Shown here in pieces: positions 1-6,526 of a stretch of 14,121 nt of DNA; position 1 is the stretch's first letter; each line of letters starts with the position of its first letter. Source of the stretch: CAYUNT01 sp964446285 (GTDB lineage Bacteria; Sumerlaeota; Sumerlaeia; SLMS01; CAYUNT01). The stretch spans positions 1 through 14,121 of the forward strand of contig CAYUNT010000120.1 in assembly GCA_964446285.1 (NCBI GenBank), given 5' to 3'. The translations under genes and the position numbers were made by a program. Below the pieces are notes generated by a model. It did no database searches. It worked only from the letters and a program-made list of their open reading frames with translations, and was not told the origin of the DNA.

Positions 1-1
1 T

Positions 2-424
2 ATGCTGACGCTCTCGATGGATGCCGGGCTGGAATTCATCGACGCTCTGGAGCGGATCGTGCGCACCTGGCCCCGCCACAGCGAGCCTCTCATCGAAGAA
101 TTCACCGATATGATCGAGGAATTGCGATACAATAAGCCAAAGGATGAGGTGTTCGAGGGCGTCCGCCAGCGCGCGCAGGCCGGACCGATCAGCACGCTTA
201 TGACAGCGATCATCCAGGCCGGCAAAACGGGAACCTCGCTCGTGAATATCCTGAGGATTCAGGCCGCCACGATGCGTTCGCAGCGAAGCCAGATTGCGCA
301 GAAAATGGCCAACGAAGCGCCCGTGAAAATACTCTTCCCGCTTCTGTTCATTTTCACGGCTGTGGCGCTAACATTGTTCAGTTCCATCCTCATAAAACTA
401 TATTACGGCCAATTGTTTCTTTGA
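2..424 (+). CDS. tadC: TadC-like type II secretion F-domain protein, C-terminal part (5' end outside window)
   Basis: The last 140 residues match the second half of a T2SSF (GspF/TadC) domain, the polytopic inner-membrane platform protein of Tad/Flp pilus machines. Visible features are an opening helix of the 'AGLEFIDALERI' type, a charged helical hairpin, the stretch around 'AGKTGTSLVNILRIQA' (about residues 73-88), the 'EAPVKILFPLL' segment typical of TadC (about 105-115), and a hydrophobic span over about 108-133 close to the C terminus. TadC proteins are usually near 300 aa and nothing precedes position 2, so the Met there is probably internal and the gene is cut by the window edge. The stop lies 6 bp before the next gene, implying one operon. 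GspF is the alternative family, but the short, charged, TadC-style C terminus argues for Tad. Family assignment is firm; the symbol is less certain because the partner tadB is not visible. Confidence 0.85.
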   Translation: MLTLSMDAGLEFIDALERIVRTWPRHSEPLIEEFTDMIEELRYNKPKDEVFEGVRQRAQAGPISTLMTAIIQAGKTGTSLVNILRIQAATMRSQRSQIAQKMANEAPVKILFPLLFIFTAVALTLFSSILIKLYYGQLFL

Positions 425-430
425 ACAGTA

Positions 431-826
431 GTGGGCGTCATGCTGCTTTTCAACATGCGATGGAACTCCCCAATCCCTTCTTCCAACCCCAGCGGTGACG
501 GCGGCGGCCGGCGCCCGGCGCAGTGCCTTTGGGCCGCCACGCCCTGGGAGCGCGCGCGCGGGTTGATCGCAAGCGATCCTCTTCCAGAGGGCATGGGGCT
601 TTGGCTGCCGGGGACTACGGCAATTCACATGTTCGGCATGACGCGATCCATCGACGTGGCGTTTTTATCGGCCGACGGCGCGATCCTGTCTGTGCATTCG
701 CCCGTTCGTCCCTGGACCATGCTTTGGGGTCCGCGCGGAAGCGGCGCCGCCCTTGAAACCGAAGTGGGCGGCCTCAGCGCCGCCCGCCCAGGCGACCAAG
801 TCCTGCTGGAGGCGTGCGATGCCTGA
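431..826 (+). CDS. DUF192-family protein
   Basis: A 131-aa protein whose residues about 38-127 fit DUF192 (COG1430). The signs are 'ERARGL' (40-45) followed by 'LPEGMGLWLP', the family-defining 'IHMFGMTRSIDVAFL' region (65-79), an 'ADGAIL' turn, and a closing 'ARPGDQVLLE'. DUF192 is a small beta-barrel fold of unknown biochemical role. The N-terminal 30 residues are Gly/Ser/Pro-rich and I see no convincing signal peptide. A GTG at 431 sits 6 bp after the tadC-like stop; an in-frame ATG at 440 is equally possible because neither has a good ribosome binding site. The 3' end overlaps the next gene by 8 bp, so it is probably co-transcribed with the Tad and FHA genes. No role in pilus or secretion function can be read from the sequence. 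Confidence 0.8.
   Translation: MGVMLLFNMRWNSPIPSSNPSGDGGGRRPAQCLWAATPWERARGLIASDPLPEGMGLWLPGTTAIHMFGMTRSIDVAFLSADGAILSVHSPVRPWTMLWGPRGSGAALETEVGGLSAARPGDQVLLEACDA
808..812 (+). promoter_or_regulatory. Shine-Dalgarno site that fixes the start of the 354-aa FHA gene
   Basis: GGAGG lies 6 bp before ATG 819, inside the 3' end of the DUF192 gene. It selects ATG 819 over an in-frame ATG at 753, which would only add 22 residues read out of frame through the DUF192 gene. Confidence 0.8.
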
Positions 827-1883
827 ATCGGCCGCGGCCATCTTGATTCTGACACCATGCCCCTTCGATCCGCGCGAAGCGCCACTGATCGTCCGGGGCG
901 AATCCCCTCTCCTTGGCCGCGGAGAAGACTGCGCCATCCGCCTGAATCATCCCTCGGTATCGGCACATCATGCGCGCTTGCGATGGGATGACACGCGGGG
1001 ATGTTATTTGCTTGCCGATCTGGGAAGCAGCAATGGGACGCGGATCAACGACCAGAATCTCGCTCCCAATCGCGAGGCCGCGATCACAAAAGGCGATGTT
1101 GTTGAATTTGGAATTCCCTCCTTTCGCGTGGAACGCTGGGAACGAGAGAAATCGCCCGAATCCACACAGCCGCTACCAGCATCATTGCGCCCGCCGCATC
1201 GCCCGGCCAGTTGGATGCTGCCAGCGGCCATCGTCCTTTGCACCTGCGCGGTTTTGCTGAACATCCTGACGCCGGAAAAATCAGCCGCCCCCGCTAATGC
1301 TGCCGCCCGGAACCTTTCGGCCGCGAAGCCCGTCACGCCCGCGCCGAATGTGTGGCGCTTTTTCCTCGGTTTGGACACGGAGCAACGCGTTCAGAATGCA
1401 TTTGAACAAAAACGATCCGGGCTTTTGCTTGAGGAGTTGGAGAAAGTCCTTCTGCGTTTTCCAGACCCGAGAGACGAAGGCTGCTACGAGCAAATTGCGC
1501 TGTGCCGGGCTTATTTGGAGCAGCCGACGGGGGCCTCTTCTTCTGCAGCGGATGCGCCAATTCGCGCGCAGGTGTTGTGGCTGAAACACGACCGCCAAAA
1601 GCGTTTCAACAAAGAAATCATAAAGGTCCGCCGGATGCTCGTTCAGGCAAAAAATCCCAAGCGCGACGGCAGGGAACGCGCCGAGGAAATGGAACAGGCG
1701 CGCGACCTGTATTCCAAATTGGTTCCAGCGGATGCGCGTGACCGTGAACCGCTGGCTGAGCAACTGGCAAAAGACCTTGGGCTGATCCTTGAGAAAAAGC
1801 CGCCGACAGCGCCAAGCACCCCCTCATCCGGGGATTCTGCCGCCAAGCCCTCTGCTGACGGGCAAGGAGGGCCGGCGCGATGA
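819..1883 (+). CDS. FHA-domain single-pass membrane protein (354 aa)
   Basis: FHA domains read phosphothreonine peptides. Residues about 23-105 form a textbook example: 'LLGRGEDC' (31-38) carries the conserved Gly-Arg, 'VSAHHA' (47-52) the S-x-x-H element, and 'DLGSSNGT' (67-74) the signature loop. A hydrophobic segment follows (about 131-150, 'WMLPAAIVLCTC'), with Arg/His residues just before it, suggesting FHA inside and the C terminus outside. Residues about 175-335 are charged and helical, ending in a Pro/Ser-rich tail; I recognise no domain there. The start is set by a strong ribosome binding site, and the gene overlaps DUF192 by 8 bp and the next FHA gene by 4 bp (ATGA), so expression is probably coupled. 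It is a plausible reader for the Ser/Thr kinase encoded convergently, but that pairing is inference. FHA call is near certain; the C-terminal function is unknown. Confidence 0.93.
   Translation: MPESAAAILILTPCPFDPREAPLIVRGESPLLGRGEDCAIRLNHPSVSAHHARLRWDDTRGCYLLADLGSSNGTRINDQNLAPNREAAITKGDVVEFGIPSFRVERWEREKSPESTQPLPASLRPPHRPASWMLPAAIVLCTCAVLLNILTPEKSAAPANAAARNLSAAKPVTPAPNVWRFFLGLDTEQRVQNAFEQKRSGLLLEELEKVLLRFPDPRDEGCYEQIALCRAYLEQPTGASSSAADAPIRAQVLWLKHDRQKRFNKEIIKVRRMLVQAKNPKRDGRERAEEMEQARDLYSKLVPADARDREPLAEQLAKDLGLILEKKPPTAPSTPSSGDSAAKPSADGQGGPAR
1866..1870 (+). promoter_or_regulatory. Shine-Dalgarno site for the 862-aa FHA gene
   Basis: The sequence AAGGAGG (1864-1870) lies 9 bp before ATG 1880. 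Together with the ATGA overlap (1880-1883) it supports reinitiation or coupled translation from the preceding FHA gene. Confidence 0.8.
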
Positions 1884-4468
1884 ATGCGCGTGTCCGGATC
1901 AGCCGCGGCGGAGTGTTGCAGCGCCTTGTCAACCTCGAAGAGGGACGCACGCTGGTGCTGGGATCGCATCCGGCGTGCGATATTTTTATCAACAGCGAGC
2001 ATGTCTCCATCCGCCATGCCTCGATCGAACTGACGCCTGGCGGCCCCCTCAAGGTGCAATGTCTCGGCGCGCGGGGGCGGCTCCTGCATAACGGCAGGCA
2101 AGTGCGGAAGGCCCGCCTGGCGAACGGCGGAATTGCCCGAGTCGCGGACCTGGAATTGCGCTTCGAGGATTTTCGCTGGCCAGTCGCCGCCATGTCGTGT
2201 CCGCGCGTAACGCTCGAAATCGCCCCGCAACGCGTTGGCGATCCGCCGCGCCGCATTCCCCTCGAACCGGGGCGGACTATTCTCGGGGGCGATGCGGAAC
2301 GGGCCGATATTTACATACCGGATGAATATGTGTCGGGCCAGCATGCGGAGCTGTTGCTGGATCCCTGGGGTGTTCGTTTGACCGATCTGGGCAGCTCGAA
2401 CGGAACGCTTGTGGATGGTCGCGAGGCGCGCGACGCGGCGCTCAAGGACGGGCAAACAATCCATCTTTCGCCGCAAACTTCGCTCGCGCTGGAGATTAAC
2501 AAGCCGGTCGATCCCGTGGTGGAAGGCTCGCTCCTGACGGGCAAAGTGCTGCTGGCTTCCATTCTGGCTGTGGCCGCTGTCACGATTTCGTTTTACATCT
2601 CGGCTCAAATTCGCCCCGCACCCAGGATCGACAATTCCGCCGAGCTGTATCGAAAGGCCTACGAAACAGCCGTTAACCCGGCCGAAAATGCCGACTCTCC
2701 CGCGGCGCGATTTGACGACGCCGAGAGAATCCTCAAGAAGATCATCGAGGGCGACAAGGAATACGACAGGGCCGCGAGTCTATTGCAGGAATTGGGAGAA
2801 TGGCGAAGAAACGCCGATATCATAAGGCAGAACAAGGAAATATCCGCGGTCCAAAAGAGATCGCTGGGGGAAATTGAAAAGACCCTGGGAGAACTGGCTC
2901 TGATCCGCGAAAGCGACAAAGCCAACTTCGAGGCGGCTCACGAATTGATCGCGGAAAATCTGAATCAGGTGTATAAAACAAGCATTCAATCCGCCCGCGA
3001 AGCCTATGAAGAATACAAGGATTTCGCGGTGGATAAATCCATACGTTCCGAGGACATCAACCACTGGCGCGCGAAAATTTTCAACTGCATGAACTCGCCG
3101 ATACCCTCGTCGTTTTGGACTGACAACGCCCTTCGAGACGAGGCAAAGCAGCTGGCCGGACGGGCGCAACGGACATACGAACATGCGACAGCGCTTTCGA
3201 GAATCCTCGAAATGATCAATCAGGAACAGCTGAGCGCCTCGCATCCGGATTTTGATAAGAATGTGGAAATCGCGATTCAGCTGATCCAAACCTGCCAGGC
3301 GGATTCCGAACAGCGCATCTACGACCGCGCGGCGGAATTCAGCCGCTATATCGAGACGCAGAAAACCGACCGCGCCTGGCTGAAAACGTGCCATGAAATG
3401 AAGCGCGACAAGCAGTGGAAAAAACTCCGCCAAGAAATTGAGGCCATCCGGCGCAAGGGGATCCGGCTTCCTCCGAATATCGAAGAATTGGAATATGAAG
3501 CGGGAGCGCAATGCAGAAAAGGCGATTCGTATGTCGCGGAATTGGAGTCGCAGCCCTCAAAAATCATGGAGGCCTTCGAGAAAACTCTGGCCCTGCGCAG
3601 TTTGGATGAAATTGATGCCATATATAATTCTTTGCGGCAGATCGAATCCAGAAATCAGGAAGTTTTGAAAATCCTGAACACGGATTTCAGCCCGGATGAG
3701 TTCCGGCGTCCCGCAATCGACTCGGCGCGCCGGGCTATTTTGCGCGAGTTGCCTGGCCGGCTGGCGGACCTGAGAACACGGCTTGTGCGTCTGCAAGATA
3801 CGCCCACAAGCGCGGCGCGCGCCTTGGAAACGCTAGACCTTCTCACGGAGTATAAGGACAAAATACTCAACCTCTCCAAGGAACAGAAACACCAGTTCCG
3901 CTATCCGCCGCTGATTATGCGGCATGTCGAAAGCGCTTATCGTTTTTATTCAGCGCATTACAAACGCCTGGAAAAGGCGGATGCCCGGCCGGAAACCAAA
4001 CGCCCCGGAGACACAGCGCGCCGCGTGTGCCTGGTCCGCCGGCTGATGGCCTTGTATGTGCCTCTGGCAAAGGAACACGGTCCTTTGTTTGAACAGGTCC
4101 AAAATGAACAGGAGCAGCTTTACAGAGACCGCAGCACGTCCGAGGAAGAAGCAAGCGACGCCTATCGTCTGATGATTAACGAGGCGGGAAACATACAATC
4201 CAAAGAAGGCCCCGAACGACGCCAAGCCGAAGATCGCATGGTTCATAATGCGCTGACCGTTCTGAACAGCGTGCCTATAGACGACTTGCTTGTTGAAGAA
4301 ACCGAGAGGTCAATTGCGAAGACCCAGGCGGACGAATCCATGCGAAAAATCACGGATGTTATTCAAAAATATGGGCTTCGCGTGGAGGATTTCCATCTGG
4401 AGGGGCTTCCCGTCAGCGCCGAGGAATATCTGCACACGCTTTCGGACGGCGATCCGGGGAACCCATAA
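1880..4468 (+). CDS. Tandem-FHA single-pass membrane protein with a very long helical ectodomain (862 aa)
   Basis: Two FHA domains lie in tandem. FHA-1 (about 22-95) has 'VLGSHPACDIFI' and 'VSIRHA' (42-47), and a degenerate Asn-Gly loop near 71. FHA-2 (about 128-206) has 'ILGGDAERADIYI', 'VSGQHA' (151-156) and an intact 'DLGSSNGT' (169-176). In both, the conserved Arg after Gly in the 'LGR' motif is replaced (Ser29, Gly137), which may weaken phosphopeptide binding. A membrane span follows at about 221-242 ('VLLASILAVAAVTISFYI'). The remaining 620 residues are charged, mostly helical and heptad-like, without a domain I recognise; TPR-like or coiled-coil architecture is likely. The start is set by an AAGGAGG site and a 4-bp overlap with the upstream FHA gene. 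The gene ends 62 bp from the convergent CpaF gene. Domain and topology calls are strong; function beyond a scaffold or sensor is not determinable. Confidence 0.93.
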   Translation: MNARVRISRGGVLQRLVNLEEGRTLVLGSHPACDIFINSEHVSIRHASIELTPGGPLKVQCLGARGRLLHNGRQVRKARLANGGIARVADLELRFEDFRWPVAAMSCPRVTLEIAPQRVGDPPRRIPLEPGRTILGGDAERADIYIPDEYVSGQHAELLLDPWGVRLTDLGSSNGTLVDGREARDAALKDGQTIHLSPQTSLALEINKPVDPVVEGSLLTGKVLLASILAVAAVTISFYISAQIRPAPRIDNSAELYRKAYETAVNPAENADSPAARFDDAERILKKIIEGDKEYDRAASLLQELGEWRRNADIIRQNKEISAVQKRSLGEIEKTLGELALIRESDKANFEAAHELIAENLNQVYKTSIQSAREAYEEYKDFAVDKSIRSEDINHWRAKIFNCMNSPIPSSFWTDNALRDEAKQLAGRAQRTYEHATALSRILEMINQEQLSASHPDFDKNVEIAIQLIQTCQADSEQRIYDRAAEFSRYIETQKTDRAWLKTCHEMKRDKQWKKLRQEIEAIRRKGIRLPPNIEELEYEAGAQCRKGDSYVAELESQPSKIMEAFEKTLALRSLDEIDAIYNSLRQIESRNQEVLKILNTDFSPDEFRRPAIDSARRAILRELPGRLADLRTRLVRLQDTPTSAARALETLDLLTEYKDKILNLSKEQKHQFRYPPLIMRHVESAYRFYSAHYKRLEKADARPETKRPGDTARRVCLVRRLMALYVPLAKEHGPLFEQVQNEQEQLYRDRSTSEEEASDAYRLMINEAGNIQSKEGPERRQAEDRMVHNALTVLNSVPIDDLLVEETERSIAKTQADESMRKITDVIQKYGLRVEDFHLEGLPVSAEEYLHTLSDGDPGNP

Positions 4469-4530
4469 AATCCGCAAAGTGCCTGGGCGAAAGCCCTGGG
4501 GGCGGCCTCGCGCCGAAAGCCTCGCGCTTG
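4469..4530. other. Convergent intergenic junction with a small GNRA-type hairpin
   Basis: This 62-bp gap separates the stops of two convergent operons. It contains GGGC-GAAA-GCCC at 4485-4496, a 4-bp stem with a stable GNRA-type loop; beyond a T-T mismatch two outer C-G pairs could extend it. A direct repeat GCCTCGCG occurs at 4505-4512 and 4519-4526. No T-run follows on either strand, so a classical intrinsic terminator is not visible. Confidence 0.3.
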
Positions 4531-5646
4531 TCACGCCTGAAAAATCGACGCCTCCGCCGCGATGCCATGCGCGCGGGCGGCTTCGAGAAACCGCGGCGCC
4601 TTGCCCGTGGGGCGCAGCACTCCGCGGAGGCGGCCATCGGGCGCGGCATCCTGCGATTCCCAGACAAACAAAGGCGTGGCTTGATAATCGCCCTGCGGAG
4701 TGAGTTCGCCTACTTCGCTGATGTTCACCACGCGCCGACTCCCGTCGCGCAGGCGCTGTATAATAACGATCAGATGAATGGCGGAGGCAACTTGGGCGCG
4801 GATGGCGGATTGAGGGATGTCCAGGCCGCGATACATCGCTAGCGTTTCGAGCCGCCGCAGGCAATCGACCGGCGTTTCGGCGTGCGTTGTCGAAAGCGAC
4901 CCGGAATGGCCCGAAATCATCGCCTGAATCATGTCAAGGGCCTCGCCGCCGCGCACCTCACCAATGACGATGCGGTCCGGGCGCAAGCGCAGCGCCGAAC
5001 GGAAAAGATCGGCGATCTCGACCTTTCCGCGCCCATCGCGCCCGCCGGTTTGCGTCTCGAGCGTCAGGCTGTGCGGCTGCGAAAGCTGCAACTCAGCCGA
5101 GTCCTCGATCACAAGAATGCGCTCATCCGCGGAAATCAGCGCCGCAAGTGAATTGAGCAGCGATGTCTTTCCGGTTCCCGTGCCTCCGGCCACGACGATG
5201 TTTCGCCGTGTGCGAATGGCCAGGTCGAGCGCCGCCACGGCCTTTTCGCTCAGGGTTCCGATGCGGACGAGTTCCTCCATCGTCATGGGGCGGCGCTGGA
5301 AACGGCGGATGGCGATGAGCGTTCCACGGCGCGACACGGGCGGAATCACCACATGCACGCGCGAGCCGTCGGGAAGGCGGGCATCGAGAATCGGGTGCTC
5401 GGCGTCGAGAATCCGCCCGACAAATTGCGCGATGTTGTGGACCGCCGCATCGAGAATCGAAGCGTTCTCAAATCGCGCCCCGGCGCGGCTCAGTTTGCCG
5501 TTCCGCTCCACATATACCTCGTCCGAACCGTTGATGAGAATTTCAGACACGGCGGGATCGTTCAGAAATTCCCGCACGGGGGCAAGAAATCCCATTACGG
5601 TCTCAAGGTAAAACTGCTCCTGAACGGAAAGCGGCGTCTGCGTCAT
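4531..5646 (-). CDS. cpaF: CpaF/TadA-family secretion ATPase
   Basis: A 371-aa member of the type II/IV secretion ATPase superfamily, the cytosolic hexameric motor of Tad/Flp pilus systems. The N-terminal part (about 10-130) contains the CpaF-typical 'PAVSEILING' and 'LPDGSRVHVVIPP'. The catalytic core shows Walker A 'GGTGTGKT' (154-161), the Asp box around 'ILVIEDSAEL' (177-186), Walker B 'RIVIGEVRGGEA' (225-236, catalytic Glu230) and the His box 'GHSGSLSTTHA' (246-256). All motifs look intact. The last 45 residues are a Pro/Ala-rich extension beyond the usual core. It is the final gene of the minus-strand run, 13 bp after the lipoprotein gene, with a weak ribosome binding site. The tadC-like gene is on the opposite strand, so the Tad machinery is split here. 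The family is certain; cpaF versus tadA is only a naming matter. Confidence 0.95.
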   Translation of the reverse strand: MTQTPLSVQEQFYLETVMGFLAPVREFLNDPAVSEILINGSDEVYVERNGKLSRAGARFENASILDAAVHNIAQFVGRILDAEHPILDARLPDGSRVHVVIPPVSRRGTLIAIRRFQRRPMTMEELVRIGTLSEKAVAALDLAIRTRRNIVVAGGTGTGKTSLLNSLAALISADERILVIEDSAELQLSQPHSLTLETQTGGRDGRGKVEIADLFRSALRLRPDRIVIGEVRGGEALDMIQAMISGHSGSLSTTHAETPVDCLRRLETLAMYRGLDIPQSAIRAQVASAIHLIVIIQRLRDGSRRVVNISEVGELTPQGDYQATPLFVWESQDAAPDGRLRGVLRPTGKAPRFLEAARAHGIAAEASIFQA

Positions 5647-5659
5647 GGAAATAAGGCCG

Positions 5660-6481
5660 TTACTGATTGGCGGGCGGCGCGGCGGCGGGTTCTGCTGAGG
5701 ATCCGGAAGATTGAAGCTGGCGCTGCGTGGACATCACCATGCTGCGGATGTTCAATTCGATGGCTTCCAATTCCTTGAGAAGGTTTTGAACCGCCTCGCG
5801 CTGAGAGGAAGCCGCCTTGGAAAGCACGTCGCGTGTCTTGAGCAATTCCTCTCTGGAGGAATCGAGGTCGCTTTTGAATGTCAGGCGCTGATCCGTGAAA
5901 TCCTTGCTGATCTTTCGCGAATTCTCCACGATGGATTCGTTGATTTGCTTGTCCGCCGCGATCATCTCCTGCTTGTTTTGCACGATGGTGTTTTCCATGC
6001 TGCTGAGCTTGCTGATGATGTCACTGATTTGATCGTTTATGCGGACGATATCCTTAGGAACCTGCGCGTAATCCTTTTTCATTTCTTGAGCCATTTGCTC
6101 GTAGTTCTTGAAATCGGCCGAGTCGATTTTGCTTTTCGCATCGCTCAGGCGCGCATCGAGCGCGTCCATCCGCTGCGCGGCGCTTTTTTCCACATTGGCG
6201 GTTTGGGCCTGCAACGAACTTTGCAGCCCCTGAATGCTTTGGTTCAGTTGCGTCAGGCTTTCTTCCAGCTTGGCCAGGCTTTTTGTGTGGTTCGACTGCT
6301 CTTTTTCCGCGCGATCCAGCCGGCCCTTAATCTCATCGCGCTGGCGATCCGCCTCCGCCTGATACTCTTCAAATTTCCCATTGGTGACGCAGCCCGCAAG
6401 AAGCGCCGCAAGAACGGCGGCGAACGCGAAATACGTCGTCCTGCCAATAAAAAAACGCGATTCTGTCGATTGCCGAACCAT
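5660..6481 (-). CDS. Coiled-coil outer-membrane-type lipoprotein of unknown function
   Basis: A 273-aa protein with a clear lipoprotein signal peptide: Arg residues at 3, 9 and 14, hydrophobic core about 17-29, and lipobox 'LLAGC' with acylated Cys31. The residue after Cys is Val rather than Asp, which under the enterobacterial rule would favour outer-membrane sorting. From about residue 40 to 250 it is almost pure heptad-patterned helix rich in Lys, Glu, Gln, Ser and Leu, with almost no Gly or Pro, followed by a short Ser/Ala/Pro tail. No enzymatic domain is visible. ATG 6481 is chosen because GGAGG lies 8 bp before it and the signal peptide starts well there; an upstream ATG at 6514 would add 11 residues. 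It lies 45 bp after the kinase gene and 13 bp before cpaF. It could act as a periplasmic spacer or envelope tether, which is inference. Confidence 0.88.
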   Translation of the reverse strand: MVRQSTESRFFIGRTTYFAFAAVLAALLAGCVTNGKFEEYQAEADRQRDEIKGRLDRAEKEQSNHTKSLAKLEESLTQLNQSIQGLQSSLQAQTANVEKSAAQRMDALDARLSDAKSKIDSADFKNYEQMAQEMKKDYAQVPKDIVRINDQISDIISKLSSMENTIVQNKQEMIAADKQINESIVENSRKISKDFTDQRLTFKSDLDSSREELLKTRDVLSKAASSQREAVQNLLKELEAIELNIRSMVMSTQRQLQSSGSSAEPAAAPPANQ

Positions 6482-6489
6482 GGAAAGAA

Positions 6490-6494
6490 CCTCC
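6490..6494 (-). promoter_or_regulatory. Shine-Dalgarno site that fixes the lipoprotein start
   Basis: GGAGG on the minus strand sits 8 bp before ATG 6481. This is the reason for rejecting the longer start at 6514. Confidence 0.75.
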
Positions 6495-6526
6495 CGAAAG
6501 ATGAAATGGGGCAACTGCCTGGTTTC

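Noticed and set aside
1643..2608. Open minus-strand frame of 321 codons
   Set aside because: Antisense to the two FHA genes across their junction; no domain.
4485..4500. Intrinsic terminator at the convergent junction
   Set aside because: The hairpin has only a 4-bp uninterrupted stem and no T-run on either strand.
4931..5611. Open plus-strand frame of 226 codons
   Set aside because: Antisense to the ATPase core; Arg/Ser-rich without a motif.
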